This document shows, piece after piece, positions 34,810 to 43,292 of a stretch of 64,000 nucleotides of DNA. The DNA lies in the NCBI GenBank assembly GCA_036405135.1, contig DASWYF010000020.1, positions 310,001-374,000 of the forward strand. Reading direction: 5' to 3'. Each line of letters opens with the position of its first letter. The stretch's first letter is position 1. A model generated the notes under the pieces. That model made no database searches, was not told where the DNA came from, and saw only the letters and a list, made by a program, of their open reading frames with translations. The translations under genes and the position numbers were made by a program. The DNA comes from Verrucomicrobiia bacterium. GTDB lineage: Bacteria > Verrucomicrobiota > Verrucomicrobiia > Limisphaerales > JAEYXS01.

Positions 34810-35030
34810 GCCGCTGTAACCACAGTGTAGTGATTGGCCATCAATTTGGAAGCATAGTTGAGGCAAGCCTGAATGTCTTCTTTGCTCAAAGATGGATATT
34901 CTTCCAACACTTCCTCAGGTGAATCACCGGCTGCCAAAAACTCCAATACCGTCTGGACAGCAATGCGGGTTCCGCTAACTACCGGCTTCCCATTGCAAAT
35001 ATCTGGATTGATGGAGATTCGCTCTGCCAT
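34806..35030 (-). CDS. DUF433 antitoxin (VapB45-like)
   Basis: A 74-aa protein with the DUF433 pattern: RISINPDICNGKPVVSGTRI, VLEFLAAGDSPEEVLEEYP and LSKEDIQACLNYAS. This winged helix-turn-helix-like fold is the antitoxin and probable autorepressor of VapBC45-type pairs. It precedes the DUF5615 toxin gene with a 4-base overlap, the usual order. The pair lies between the MoxR and leuA units, both on the same strand, without obvious mobility genes. Confidence 0.85.
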   Translation of the reverse strand: MAERISINPDICNGKPVVSGTRIAVQTVLEFLAAGDSPEEVLEEYPSLSKEDIQACLNYASKLMANHYTVVTAA

Positions 35031-35075
35031 AATCTTACTCTAACACAATCCGTCCTTTGTCCAAGCTGGAATTGA

Positions 35076-35099
35076 CAGGGATGACAAGTGCCATCCCTG
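35076..35099. repeat. Palindrome between DUF433 and leuA
   Basis: CAGGGATG and CATCCCTG pair around eight bases. It lies 12 bases past the leuA stop on the minus strand. No T-tract, so it may be an extragenic repeat or a weak transcription barrier. Confidence 0.45.
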
Positions 35100-35111
35100 C
35101 CACGAAAGACA

Positions 35112-36767
35112 TCAGATCCGGTTCAGCGCACTGATGATCGCCTTAATGGACGCGAGTTCGATATTCGTATCCACCCCAGCACCCCAGCGGGTCTTGCCAT
35201 CGGGCAGCTTGATCTGGATGTAGGCGATGGCGGAGGCGGAATCGCCCGCGCCCAGAGCGTGCTCTTTGTAGTAGCCCACTTGGAACTTCGGCGCACCGGC
35301 TTGTGTGAGCGAGTTCACGAAGGCCGCGATCGGACCATTGCCCTCACCTGTCAAAGCGAGTTCCTGGCCATCACGGAAGACGGTGGCGCGGCTGCGGAAG
35401 GTGCCTTCCAGGCCATCGGCGTGGAAGTGGTTCAGCTTCCACGGGGTATCGCGCTCGATGTATTCCTTCCAGAACATCGCTTTCAATTCCTCGGCCTTCA
35501 CTTCGCGGCCCAAGGCATCGACGAGATCGTTCGCGATGGGACCGAACTCGCGCTGCATGTCCTTCGGCAATTCGATGCCGAATTCCGTTTCGAGCAGGTA
35601 AGCCACACCGCCCTTGCCGGACTGGCTGTTCACGCGAATGACCTCGTGATATTCGCGGCTGATATCCGTGGGATCGATGGTCAAGTAAGGCACGTCCCAG
35701 CTCGGGCGATCGCCCTTGGTCCATTCGGCCAAGCCTTTCTTGATGGCGTCCTGATGCGAACCGCTGAAGGCGGTGAACACCAATTCGCCGGAGTAAGGAT
35801 GGCGCGGCGGCACGGTCATGCCGGTGCAGCGTTCATAGACTTCGCGGATGGCGTTCAAGTCCGTGAAATCCAACTTCGGGTCGATGCCGTGCATGTACAG
35901 GTTCATCGCCACGATGATGATATCGAGATTGCCCGTTCGCTCGCCGTTGCCGAAGAGCGTGCCTTCCACGCGATCCGCGCCCGCGAGCAAGCCCAACTCC
36001 GTGGCGGCTACACCCGTGCTGCGGTCATTGTGCGTGTGCAGGCTGATGATCAAGGACTCGCGATTCTTGATGTTCGTGCACATCCACTCGATCTGGTCGG
36101 CGTGCACATTCGGCATCGCGACCTCCACGGTGTCCGGCAGATTCAAGATCATCTTGTTCTGCGGCGTGGGCTGCCAGACATCCATCACGGCCTCGGAGAT
36201 TTCCTTGGCGAACTCCACTTCTGTGGCCGAGAAGCTCTCGGGCGAATATTGCAAGGTGACTTCCGTGCCTTGCAAGCGGTGCAAGCGTTCCTTGATCCAC
36301 TTCGCGCCTTGTACGGCGATGGCCTTGATCTCGTCCTTCGACTTGCCGAAGACGACGCGACGTTGCGCGGGCGAGGTGGAATTGTAGAGATGGATGATGA
36401 CCTTCTTCGCGCCGATCAACGATTCGACGGTGCGTTCGATCAAGTCCTCGCGCGCCTGCACGAGCACCTGGATGGCGACGTCAGCGGGGATGTGCCCCTT
36501 CTCGATGAGCAGGCGGTTGAAGGCGAACTCGGTGTTCGAAGCAGACGGAAAACCGACCTCGATCTGCTTGAAGCCGCACTTCACCAAAGCCTGAAAAAGC
36601 TCCAGCTTCTGGGCCACGTTCATGGGCACGGCGAGAGCCTGATTGCCATCGCGCAGATCCACGCTGCACCAGATGGGGGCTTGCGTGAGGACACGGGAGG
36701 GCCACTGCCGGTTCGGTAATTGAACCGGCGGGAACGGACGGTACTTCGTTGCTGGGTTCTTTAACAT
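35112..36767 (-). CDS. leuA: 2-isopropylmalate synthase
   Basis: First committed enzyme of leucine synthesis: acetyl-CoA plus 2-oxoisovalerate gives 2-isopropylmalate. At 551 aa it is of the LeuA type 2 (actinobacterial/yeast-like) form. The HMGL-like TIM barrel carries CSVDLRDGNQAL (metal and substrate Asp/Arg), GFKQIEVGFPSAS and SLHTHNDRSTGVAAT (metal-binding HxH). The C-terminal allosteric domain (about 425-551) contains the leucine-sensing region ending IKAIISALNRI. A leader peptide with seven leucines and a terminator lie just upstream, so expression should respond to leucyl-tRNA. No leuBCD genes are adjacent. Confidence 0.95.
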   Translation of the reverse strand: MLKNPATKYRPFPPVQLPNRQWPSRVLTQAPIWCSVDLRDGNQALAVPMNVAQKLELFQALVKCGFKQIEVGFPSASNTEFAFNRLLIEKGHIPADVAIQVLVQAREDLIERTVESLIGAKKVIIHLYNSTSPAQRRVVFGKSKDEIKAIAVQGAKWIKERLHRLQGTEVTLQYSPESFSATEVEFAKEISEAVMDVWQPTPQNKMILNLPDTVEVAMPNVHADQIEWMCTNIKNRESLIISLHTHNDRSTGVAATELGLLAGADRVEGTLFGNGERTGNLDIIIVAMNLYMHGIDPKLDFTDLNAIREVYERCTGMTVPPRHPYSGELVFTAFSGSHQDAIKKGLAEWTKGDRPSWDVPYLTIDPTDISREYHEVIRVNSQSGKGGVAYLLETEFGIELPKDMQREFGPIANDLVDALGREVKAEELKAMFWKEYIERDTPWKLNHFHADGLEGTFRSRATVFRDGQELALTGEGNGPIAAFVNSLTQAGAPKFQVGYYKEHALGAGDSASAIAYIQIKLPDGKTRWGAGVDTNIELASIKAIISALNRI

Positions 36768-36819
36768 GTTCTCTGTTCTTTCTTACTTTCGCCCATTTCG
36801 CGCCATCCCGGCAGTGCGG

Positions 36820-36856
36820 AAAAACAAAACCCCCACCGCCGAGGCGGCGGTGGGGG
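36820..36856 (-). terminator. leuA attenuator (terminator)
   Basis: CCCCCACCGCC and GGCGGTGGGGG form a perfect 11-bp GC stem with five loop bases, followed on the minus strand by TTTTGTTTTT. It lies between the leucine leader stop (36875) and the leuA ATG (36767), so it terminates transcription before leuA unless an alternative structure forms. Confidence 0.82.
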
Positions 36857-36874
36857 CGAAATCTTGTTATGATT

Positions 36875-36949
36875 CTACCAAACCCCGACCGCCGCGCGGC
36901 TAAGCAGCAGCGCGTTCAGCGACAGTCGAAGGTTCAGTGAATAGTTCAC
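36875..36949 (-). CDS. Leucine leader peptide of leuA
   Basis: A 24-codon frame from GTG 36949: MNYSLNLRLSLNALLLSR followed by AAVGVW and TAG. Seven of 24 codons are Leu (CTG five times, CTT twice), including three in a row, which is far more than chance. It ends 18 bases before the attenuator stem on the same strand. Slow translation at the Leu codons when leucyl-tRNA is low should prevent the terminator from forming. The start codon is uncertain: no Shine-Dalgarno stands at normal distance and the predicted transcript starts at or next to the GTG. Confidence 0.72.
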   Translation of the reverse strand: MNYSLNLRLSLNALLLSRAAVGVW

Positions 36950-36956
36950 GATAAGA

Positions 36957-36985
36957 GGGATAGCCTTGGAGAGCGGGACCGTCAA
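36957..36985 (-). promoter_or_regulatory. Probable leuA leader promoter
   Basis: On the minus strand TTGACG (36980-36985), 17 bases, then TATCCC (36957-36962). Seven bases further lies the GTG of the leader peptide. Confidence 0.45.
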
Positions 36986-37008
36986 CCGGTTTTTATGGGG
37001 TTCGCCGA

Positions 37009-37045
37009 AGCACGAACGCTCGTGCTGCCGGATTCCAGCCGGCAG
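37009..37045. repeat. Double palindrome, left copy
   Basis: AGCACGA-ACGC-TCGTGCT (37009-37026) overlaps by two bases a second hairpin, CTGCCGG-ATTCCAG-CCGGCAG (37025-37045). The second hairpin recurs as its reverse complement at 37169-37189. Confidence 0.7.
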
Positions 37046-37168
37046 TTGAGCGGGTACGCCGTAGCATTGGATGGCTTGTTTTCCAGATGCTGAAGAAGGA
37101 GGCGGCCTGACGGAGAGTGATTTGCCGGATTTAATTTTTATCAACCGAGTGCTACTTGATCCCCCTTA

Positions 37169-37189
37169 CTGCCGGCTGGAATCCGGCAG
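37169..37189. repeat. Palindrome, right copy (inverted)
   Basis: CTGCCGG-CTGGAAT-CCGGCAG, the exact reverse complement of 37025-37045 over all 21 bases and over 25 with flanks (GTG before, T after). The 123 bases between contain no gene. Stands 12 bases downstream of folC on the minus strand. Confidence 0.7.
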
Positions 37190-37200
37190 CACATTGCGGG

Positions 37201-38475
37201 TTAACGCTTCGCGCCCCATTCGTTCAAAGCCCGCTCATCACGGGAAGGAATGGCGGCGATGCCCAGCTTTTCCATCGCTTCACCGACCAGATAGAGAGAA
37301 CCGGTGATGAGGCGGAAGGGTTTTTGGCTGGTGGCAGCGAGCGCTTGGGAGAGCGTTTCGTAGACGTGGATCATCACGCAGGGATTGATCCGCTGGCAGA
37401 CTTCAGCCAACTCGGAAGGCGTCGCGGTGCGTTGGCTGGAGACGGGCACGAGATGAATCTCTGCGACCATGGGAGCGATCAAAGTACACATCTGCCGCCA
37501 ATCCTTGTCCTCCAGAGCGCCCATGATGAGTACTGGTTTTTCTGAGGCAAAGGTGGTCTGCAATGTCTGCCGCAACAGGGTCATCCCATCCTCATTATGC
37601 GCGCCGTCGATAAGAATACGCTGGCCGTTCGCGAGCGTGACGAGCTGCAAACGTCCCGGCCAATGGACGTTGGCCAAGCCTTGGGTGATGGCGGGTTTGT
37701 TGACGGGAAGCTGTTCCTGCAATTCCTGCACGACGGCCAAGGCGAGTGCGGCGTTTTGCTTCTGATGTTCGCCTAAAAGGGAGAGGGGATAGGTGAAGGC
37801 CGAAATCTCGGCAGCTCCGATGATGTGCAGAGGGGCTTGTTTTTGCGCGGCGGTTTCGCGGATGACATTCACTGCTTCCGGCGCATCCGCAGCGGTGAGC
37901 ACAGGCAGGTTTGGTTTGATGATTCCTGCCTTTTCACCCGCTATCTTTGCGAGCGTATCGCCGAGCCATTGCGTGTGGTCGAAGGCGATGTTCGTGATGA
38001 CGCTGGCGAGCGGCGTGACGATGTTCGTGGCGTCCAAGCGTCCGCCCAGGCCCGTTTCCCAGATGACGAGATCGCACTTTTGTTCAGCGAAATAGAGCAG
38101 GGCCAACACGGTGACGAACTCGAACAGCGTGGGATGCTGGTCGGTGGGCAATTCCTTGAGCTTCGCCTGCATGTGCGTGACGAGGCGCACGAGATCCGCT
38201 TCCGAAATCATCTGTCGATTGATCTGGATGCGTTCACCGAAAGCAACGAGATGCGGCGAAGTGAAGAGGCCTACACGCAACCCCGCATGGCGATAGATGC
38301 TCTCTAGCATCGCGCAAACGGAGCCTTTACCATTCGTCCCTGCGACGTGGATGAAACGGAGTTGCTCATCCGGCGCTCCGCACAAATTCGCGAGCGCACG
38401 GGTGTTTTCCAAGCCCAGCTTGGTGCCGAACCATTGGAGGCCGTAGAGATACTGGATGGCTTCGGCGTAGGTCAT
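37201..38475 (-). CDS. folC: Bifunctional folylpolyglutamate/dihydrofolate synthase
   Basis: Mur-ligase family enzyme (424 aa) that adds Glu to dihydropteroate and to folates. The P-loop is HVAGTNGKGSVCAML, followed by GLFTSPHLVAFGERIQIN, both diagnostic of FolC. The central domain has VIWETGLGGRLDATN and NIAFDHTQWLGDTLA, and the C-terminal domain includes ILIDGAHNEDGM. Length is typical. It lies downstream of pyrG on the same strand, with 34 bases between, so the two may be co-transcribed. accD, a common neighbour elsewhere, is not here. Confidence 0.93.
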   Translation of the reverse strand: MTYAEAIQYLYGLQWFGTKLGLENTRALANLCGAPDEQLRFIHVAGTNGKGSVCAMLESIYRHAGLRVGLFTSPHLVAFGERIQINRQMISEADLVRLVTHMQAKLKELPTDQHPTLFEFVTVLALLYFAEQKCDLVIWETGLGGRLDATNIVTPLASVITNIAFDHTQWLGDTLAKIAGEKAGIIKPNLPVLTAADAPEAVNVIRETAAQKQAPLHIIGAAEISAFTYPLSLLGEHQKQNAALALAVVQELQEQLPVNKPAITQGLANVHWPGRLQLVTLANGQRILIDGAHNEDGMTLLRQTLQTTFASEKPVLIMGALEDKDWRQMCTLIAPMVAEIHLVPVSSQRTATPSELAEVCQRINPCVMIHVYETLSQALAATSQKPFRLITGSLYLVGEAMEKLGIAAIPSRDERALNEWGAKR

Positions 38476-38509
38476 GACGTTACGTCTATTCTACGCTGAC
38501 CGATCCGTC

Positions 38510-40123
38510 TTACAGCGGCTTGTGGTGCATGTGCTGATGCACGGCGGCGATGAAGCCTTGGAAGAGCGGGTGCGGCATGTTCGGCTTGCTCTGGAATTCC
38601 GGGTGGAACTGGCTCGCCACGTAGAACGGGTGGTCCTTCAACTCGATCACTTCCACCAGCTTGCCATCGGGCGAGGTGCCGCTGAATGAAAAGCCCTTGT
38701 CCTCATACTGCTGGCGGTAGGCGTTGTTAAACTCATACCGGTGACGATGACGCTCATGGATCACATTGGACTTGTAGAGCGCGGCCGCCTTGGAGCCTTC
38801 GGCCAGGTGGCAGGCTTGTGAGCCCAGGCGCATCGTGCCGCCCTTGGTCGTCACTTTCTTCTGCTCATCCATGAGGCAGATGACGGGATTCGAGGTCTGT
38901 GCGTCAAACTCAGTGGAGTGTGCGCCCGCATGGCCCAGCACGTTGCGGGCGAATTCGATGCACGCGATCTGCATGCCGAGGCACAGGCCGAGATAAGGCA
39001 CTTTGTTCTCACGGGCATAGCGCGCGGCCATGATCTTGCCTTCGATACCGCGTTCGCCGAAGCCGCCGGGGACCAAGATGCCGCCGAGGCCTTTCAAAAT
39101 CTTCTCGGCACCGAACTTCTCGATATCTTCGGCGTCCACCTTTTCGATCTCGATGCCGCAATCATTCGCCACGCCGCCGTGGATAACGGCTTCGTAGACG
39201 GATTTATAGGCGTCGTTCAGTTCGATGTATTTGCCGACCACACCGATGCGCACGCGATGTTGCGGCGCGATGAGCTTGCGGATGATGTCCTGCCAATGCG
39301 CCATGTTCGGCGCGGGCGTCTCGAGATGGAGAAGCTTGCAGACAAGTTCATCCATGCGCTCGCGTTGGAGCATCAGTGGCACTTCGTAGATGCTGTGGTC
39401 CACGTCCTTCTCTTCGATCACTGCTTCGTAAGGCACATTGCAGAACATCGAGATTTTCTGGCGCAATTCCTTGTCCAACGGCTTCTCGCAACGGCAGACG
39501 AGGATGTGCGGCGCGATACCGATCTCGCGCAGTTTGGCGACGGATTGCTGAGTCGGCTTGGTCTTCAATTCACCCGCCGCCTTGATGAACGGAACATAGG
39601 TGACATGGAGAAAGACGACGTTGTTATAACCGACTTCCAGAGCGAATTCACGGATGGCCTCAAGGAAGGGCAGCCCTTCGATGTCACCGGTGGTGCCGCC
39701 CAGTTCGGTGATGACCACGTCCACCTTTGATTGCTCGGCGATCTGGGTGATGCGGAGCTGGATCTCATCCGTCACATGGGGGATCACCTGCACAGTTTTG
39801 CCGAGGTATTCGCCCTTGCGTTCCTTGTCTAATACGCGGGCATACACCTGACCGCTGGTCAGGTTGTTCATGCGGGTGAGCTTCACGTTGGTGAAGCGCT
39901 CGTAGTGGCCGAGATCAAGGTCTGTTTCAGCACCGTCATCCAGCACATACACTTCGCCGTGCTGGTAGGGGCTCATGGTGCCCGGATCGAGATTCAGATA
40001 GGGATCAAATTTCTGAAGCGCGACTTTCAGACCGCGATTCTCCAACAGCGTGCCGAGAGCGGCCGCCGTCAGACCCTTACCCAAAGAACTCACCACGCCG
40101 CCTGTGACGAAAATGTATTTCAT
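38510..40123 (-). CDS. pyrG: CTP synthase
   Basis: Catalyses UTP + ATP + Gln to CTP (537 aa, normal length). The N-terminal synthase domain begins [20 protein letters not shown], the hallmark P-loop, with [16 protein letters not shown] and [12 protein letters not shown]. The C-terminal glutamine amidotransferase domain (from about 290) has the oxyanion strand [12 protein letters not shown], the nucleophile in YLGLCLGMQ and the catalytic His/Glu pair in QFHPEFQS. It heads a pyrG-folC unit. A 9-bp palindrome lies directly upstream (40137-40160). Confidence 0.97.
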   Translation of the reverse strand: MKYIFVTGGVVSSLGKGLTAAALGTLLENRGLKVALQKFDPYLNLDPGTMSPYQHGEVYVLDDGAETDLDLGHYERFTNVKLTRMNNLTSGQVYARVLDKERKGEYLGKTVQVIPHVTDEIQLRITQIAEQSKVDVVITELGGTTGDIEGLPFLEAIREFALEVGYNNVVFLHVTYVPFIKAAGELKTKPTQQSVAKLREIGIAPHILVCRCEKPLDKELRQKISMFCNVPYEAVIEEKDVDHSIYEVPLMLQRERMDELVCKLLHLETPAPNMAHWQDIIRKLIAPQHRVRIGVVGKYIELNDAYKSVYEAVIHGGVANDCGIEIEKVDAEDIEKFGAEKILKGLGGILVPGGFGERGIEGKIMAARYARENKVPYLGLCLGMQIACIEFARNVLGHAGAHSTEFDAQTSNPVICLMDEQKKVTTKGGTMRLGSQACHLAEGSKAAALYKSNVIHERHRHRYEFNNAYRQQYEDKGFSFSGTSPDGKLVEVIELKDHPFYVASQFHPEFQSKPNMPHPLFQGFIAAVHQHMHHKPL

Positions 40124-40136
40124 GGTCCAAAATGGT

Positions 40137-40160
40137 AAGGACGGCTGTGACGCCGTCCTT
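40137..40160. repeat. Palindrome upstream of pyrG
   Basis: AAGGACGGC and GCCGTCCTT form a 9-bp stem around TGTGAC, 14 bases before the pyrG ATG. It could shape the pyrG mRNA 5' end, where pyrG is regulated in some bacteria, or be one more extragenic palindrome. Confidence 0.45.
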
Positions 40161-40389
40161 TGTTACCGGCTATTAAACCCAACCTAGGGGCGGCTGTAAA
40201 GTAGCGGACGAAAGAACCTTTTCACCAAAATCTGAGAGTGGCTGGAAATCAGGCTTTTGAGAGGTTTCAAACTCTTGCATTAGATGCTTCCTGTAATGCA
40301 TTAGCCCCACTAACCAACGCAGTGATACCCGGGATAGGGAGGATGTGGACGCTGAAAATGTGTTCGTGTTTTTCTGTGGCCTAAAACCG
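40161..40389. other. Gene-free spacer between pyrG and gltA
   Basis: The spacer between the divergent pyrG and gltA genes contains no credible frame. The gltA promoter lies at its right end; nothing else was recognised. Confidence 0.4.
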
Positions 40390-40418
40390 TTGACGCTACT
40401 GGAAGCCTCCCCTAGATT
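40390..40418 (+). promoter_or_regulatory. Promoter of citrate synthase gene
   Basis: TTGACG (40390-40395), 17 bases, TAGATT (4 of 6 to TATAAT). The predicted 5' leader is about 40 bases. Confidence 0.55.
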
Positions 40419-40465
40419 GGCCCTGCATTTTACATAAAAACCACCCAAAACATTGAATTTCTGAC

Positions 40466-41599
40466 ATGAGCAACCCCTCGGCAGTGGCAAAAGGTTTGGA
40501 AGGTATCGTAGCGGCTAAAACGCGTCTGAGCGATGTGCGGGGCGACGTCGGGCAGCTCATTTACTGCGGCTATGACATCAATGAGCTCGCAGGCAAGGTA
40601 AGCTACGAAGAAGTAGTTCATCTTTTGCACCACGGTTCTCTCCCTACAGCGAAGGAATTGGCCGAGATGAAGGCCACGCTGGCCGGTTTCCGCGAACTTC
40701 CGAAAGGCGTCATCGACATTATCCAGAAGCTGCCGAAGGACACACCGCCGATGCATGTCTTGCGCACGGGCGTTTCCGCTTTAGGCTGCTTCGATACCGC
40801 TGCGGAAGATGATTCCATGCACGCGCAGCGTCGCAAGGCGCTCCGCCTGATTGCGCAAATCCCGGTGGTAACGGCTTATTTCCATCGCCATCGCCAAGGT
40901 CTGCCGCTCGTGCATCCGGATGCGTCCCTCGGTGAAGCCGCGAACTTCCTCTACATGATGGATGGCGTGAAGCCTTCCGCAGAGAAGGAAAGCACGATGG
41001 ACATGTGCTACGTGCTGCACGCGGATCACGGCATGAACGCCTCCACGTTCAGCGCCCGTGTGACCATCGCGACCTTGAGCGACATCTACTCCGCCATCAC
41101 CACGGCGATCGGCACCTTGAAGGGGCCGCTCCACGGTGGTGCGAACGAAGGCGTCATCAAGATGCTCCAAGAGATCGGTTCTCTGGCCAAGGTGGATGCC
41201 TACGTGGAAGACTGCCTGGCGCAGAAGAAGAAGATCATGGGTATCGGCCATCGTGTTTATAAGGTGCTCGACCCGCGCGCGCCGCATCTCAAGCGCATGG
41301 CGCAGATCCTGAGCTCCAAGCTGGGCGAGCCGAAATGGATCCAGATGTCCGAGCGCATCGCCGAACTGATGCTGCAACGCAAAGACCTGCACGCGAACGT
41401 GGATTTTTATTCCGCCACCGTCTATTACTCCCTGGACATCCCGACGGACCTGTTCACGCCGATCTTCGCGATCGCGCGCACCTCAGGCTGGACGGCGCAC
41501 ATTCTCGAGCAATTAGCGGATAATCGTTTGATCCGTCCGCAGAGCGAGTATATCGGACCTGCTGTAGGATTGACGGTTGTGCCGGTCGAGAAGCGGTAA
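40466..41599 (+). CDS. gltA: Citrate synthase
   Basis: Condenses acetyl-CoA with oxaloacetate at the entry of the TCA cycle (377 aa). The catalytic set is present: His in LHGGANEGVIKML, His in GIGHRVYKVLDPRAP, and Asp in VDFYSATVYYSLDIPTDLF. The short length and the N-terminus (GLEGIVAAKTRLSDVRGDVG, GYDINELA) are of the compact citrate/2-methylcitrate synthase type of Gram-positives rather than the large allosteric enterobacterial type. A 2-methylcitrate role cannot be excluded, but sucC and sucD follow, which favours the TCA cycle. It has its own promoter and terminator. Confidence 0.92.
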   Translation: MSNPSAVAKGLEGIVAAKTRLSDVRGDVGQLIYCGYDINELAGKVSYEEVVHLLHHGSLPTAKELAEMKATLAGFRELPKGVIDIIQKLPKDTPPMHVLRTGVSALGCFDTAAEDDSMHAQRRKALRLIAQIPVVTAYFHRHRQGLPLVHPDASLGEAANFLYMMDGVKPSAEKESTMDMCYVLHADHGMNASTFSARVTIATLSDIYSAITTAIGTLKGPLHGGANEGVIKMLQEIGSLAKVDAYVEDCLAQKKKIMGIGHRVYKVLDPRAPHLKRMAQILSSKLGEPKWIQMSERIAELMLQRKDLHANVDFYSATVYYSLDIPTDLFTPIFAIARTSGWTAHILEQLADNRLIRPQSEYIGPAVGLTVVPVEKR

Positions 41600-41613
41600 T
41601 CAAATTTAAAATC

Positions 41614-41642
41614 AAAAGGGCGGACGAAAGTCCGCCCTTTCT
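41614..41642 (+). terminator. Terminator after gltA
   Basis: AAAGGGCGGAC and GTCCGCCCTTT pair perfectly over 11 bp around GAAA, followed by TCTCTCATT. Confidence 0.85.
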
Positions 41643-41668
41643 CTCATTCAATTTCTTAATTTAATACG

Positions 41669-42871
41669 ATGAATATTCATGAATATCAGGCCAAGCAGTT
41701 GCTGGCCCAATACGGTGTGGCTGTGCCGCAAGGGCAGCCTTGCAAAACAGTAGCTGAAGCCAAGACTGCTGCTGAACAAATCTTCGCTGCGGGGCACAAG
41801 CTCGCGGTGATCAAGTCCCAGATCCACGCTGGTGGTCGTGGCAAGGGAACCTTCAAGCATGGGTTCAAGGGCGGTGTGAAGCTCGCGAAGTCGGTTGAAG
41901 AGACGGTGAGCGTCGCGGAGAACATGCTCGGTAAAGTGCTGGTGACGAAGCAAACGGGTGAAGAAGGTCGCTTGGTTAGCACAATCCTCGTGGCTAGCGC
42001 CGAGACGATCAAAAAGGAATTTTATCTGGCTGTGTTGCTGGATCGCAACAACTCCCGTCCGCTCATCATGGCGAGCACGGAAGGTGGCGTGGAAATCGAA
42101 GAAGTAGCCGAACACAGCCCTGAAAAGATTCTCAAGGAATGGATCGATCCCGCTGTGGGCATCCAGCCGTATCAGGCGCGCAAGCTCGCTTCCGGCCTTG
42201 GCTTGAAGGGTGATGCGTTCAACAGCGGCGTGAAGCTCATCATGGGTGTTTACAAGACTTGGTGGGAATGCGATGCCGCGATGGTGGAGATCAATCCGTT
42301 GTGCATCGTCGAGACCCCGGATGGCAAAGAAGCGCTCTCTGCGGTGGATGCAAAGATCAGCCTCGATGACAACGCGCTCTATCGCCACAAGAACATCCAG
42401 GACATGCGCGACCTCGCGGAAGAATCTCCGTTGGAGATCGAGGCGAGCAAGTTCGCGCTGAATTATATCAAGCTCGATGGCAGCATCGCGTGCCTCGTGA
42501 ATGGTGCCGGTCTGGCGATGTCCACGATGGATATCATCCAGCACTACGGTGGTAGCCCGGCAAACTTCCTGGACGTTGGGGGTGGGGCAACAAAGGATCA
42601 GGTCACCGCGGCGTTCAAGATCATCTTGAGCGATGCCGCTGTGAAGGCGATTTTCGTGAACATCTTCGGTGGCATCATGGATTGCAACGTAATCGCGACG
42701 GGCATCGTGGCCGCTGTGAAGGAAACCGGCTTGAAGCTGCCCTTGGTTGTGCGTCTCGAAGGCAACAACGTGGAAGCGGGCAAGAAGACCCTGGCTGAAT
42801 CCGGCCTCACCATCATCAGTGGCGACACGATGGCGGATGCGGCGCAAAAGGTGGTCGCAACCATCAAGTAA
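41669..42871 (+). CDS. sucC: Succinyl-CoA ligase, beta subunit
   Basis: ATP-grasp subunit of succinyl-CoA synthetase (400 aa), which converts succinyl-CoA to succinate with formation of ATP or GTP. It begins [20 protein letters not shown], the universal SucC start, and has [33 protein letters not shown] and the [15 protein letters not shown] segment of the CoA-ligase domain. Length is close to normal (about 390). sucD lies downstream, but a VOC gene is inserted between them with short spacers (16 and 27 bases), so a single mRNA is likely. Confidence 0.96.
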   Translation: MNIHEYQAKQLLAQYGVAVPQGQPCKTVAEAKTAAEQIFAAGHKLAVIKSQIHAGGRGKGTFKHGFKGGVKLAKSVEETVSVAENMLGKVLVTKQTGEEGRLVSTILVASAETIKKEFYLAVLLDRNNSRPLIMASTEGGVEIEEVAEHSPEKILKEWIDPAVGIQPYQARKLASGLGLKGDAFNSGVKLIMGVYKTWWECDAAMVEINPLCIVETPDGKEALSAVDAKISLDDNALYRHKNIQDMRDLAEESPLEIEASKFALNYIKLDGSIACLVNGAGLAMSTMDIIQHYGGSPANFLDVGGGATKDQVTAAFKIILSDAAVKAIFVNIFGGIMDCNVIATGIVAAVKETGLKLPLVVRLEGNNVEAGKKTLAESGLTIISGDTMADAAQKVVATIK

Positions 42872-42887
42872 GCCAACAGCGTTCAGC

Positions 42888-43265
42888 ATGATCCGCGTCA
42901 CAGAAATAGCTTTCACTGGTTACCCGGTCTCTGATGTTGCCCGGGCCCGAAACTTTTATGAAAAGGTTTTGGGCCTGAAGAATACGATGGCACATGAGAT
43001 CCAGCCGGGTGTCTGGTGGCTGGAGTATGAGATCGCGGGTGCGGCGCTGGCGGTCACCAATGCATGGGCGCCCACTGGCAACAGTGGTCCCACCATCGCG
43101 TTGGAGGTCGCTGATCTGGATGAAGCACTGGCCCATTTGAAGGCCAATAATGTGCCGGTCACCTATGGTCCGATGGATTCACCCGTCTGCCGTTTCTTCG
43201 GGGTCAAAGACCCGGATGGCAACGATGTGGCGATCCATCAACGCCGCGCGGAATGCGCTCATTGA
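42888..43265 (+). CDS. VOC-family (glyoxalase/dioxygenase fold) protein
   Basis: A 125-aa single-domain protein of the vicinal-oxygen-chelate superfamily, starting at ATG 42888, 16 bases after sucC. Paired beta-alpha-beta-beta-beta modules are visible: TEIAFTGYPVSDVARARNFY at the start, and SGPTIALEVADLDEALAHLK then FFGVKDPDGNDVAIHQ in the second half. The first module has no obvious metal His, so activity and substrate are uncertain; some small VOC proteins of this type are not enzymes. It sits between sucC and sucD, which is unusual. Confidence 0.8.
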   Translation: MIRVTEIAFTGYPVSDVARARNFYEKVLGLKNTMAHEIQPGVWWLEYEIAGAALAVTNAWAPTGNSGPTIALEVADLDEALAHLKANNVPVTYGPMDSPVCRFFGVKDPDGNDVAIHQRRAECAH

Positions 43266-43292
43266 ACTAAAATTTAAAAACGACTCTTTACT

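Noticed and set aside
35088-36719. A 543-codon open frame on the plus strand
   Set aside because: Antisense shadow of leuA.
37025-37189. Insertion sequence bounded by inverted repeats
   Set aside because: Only 123 bases lie between the repeats, with no transposase frame; described as a repeat pair instead.
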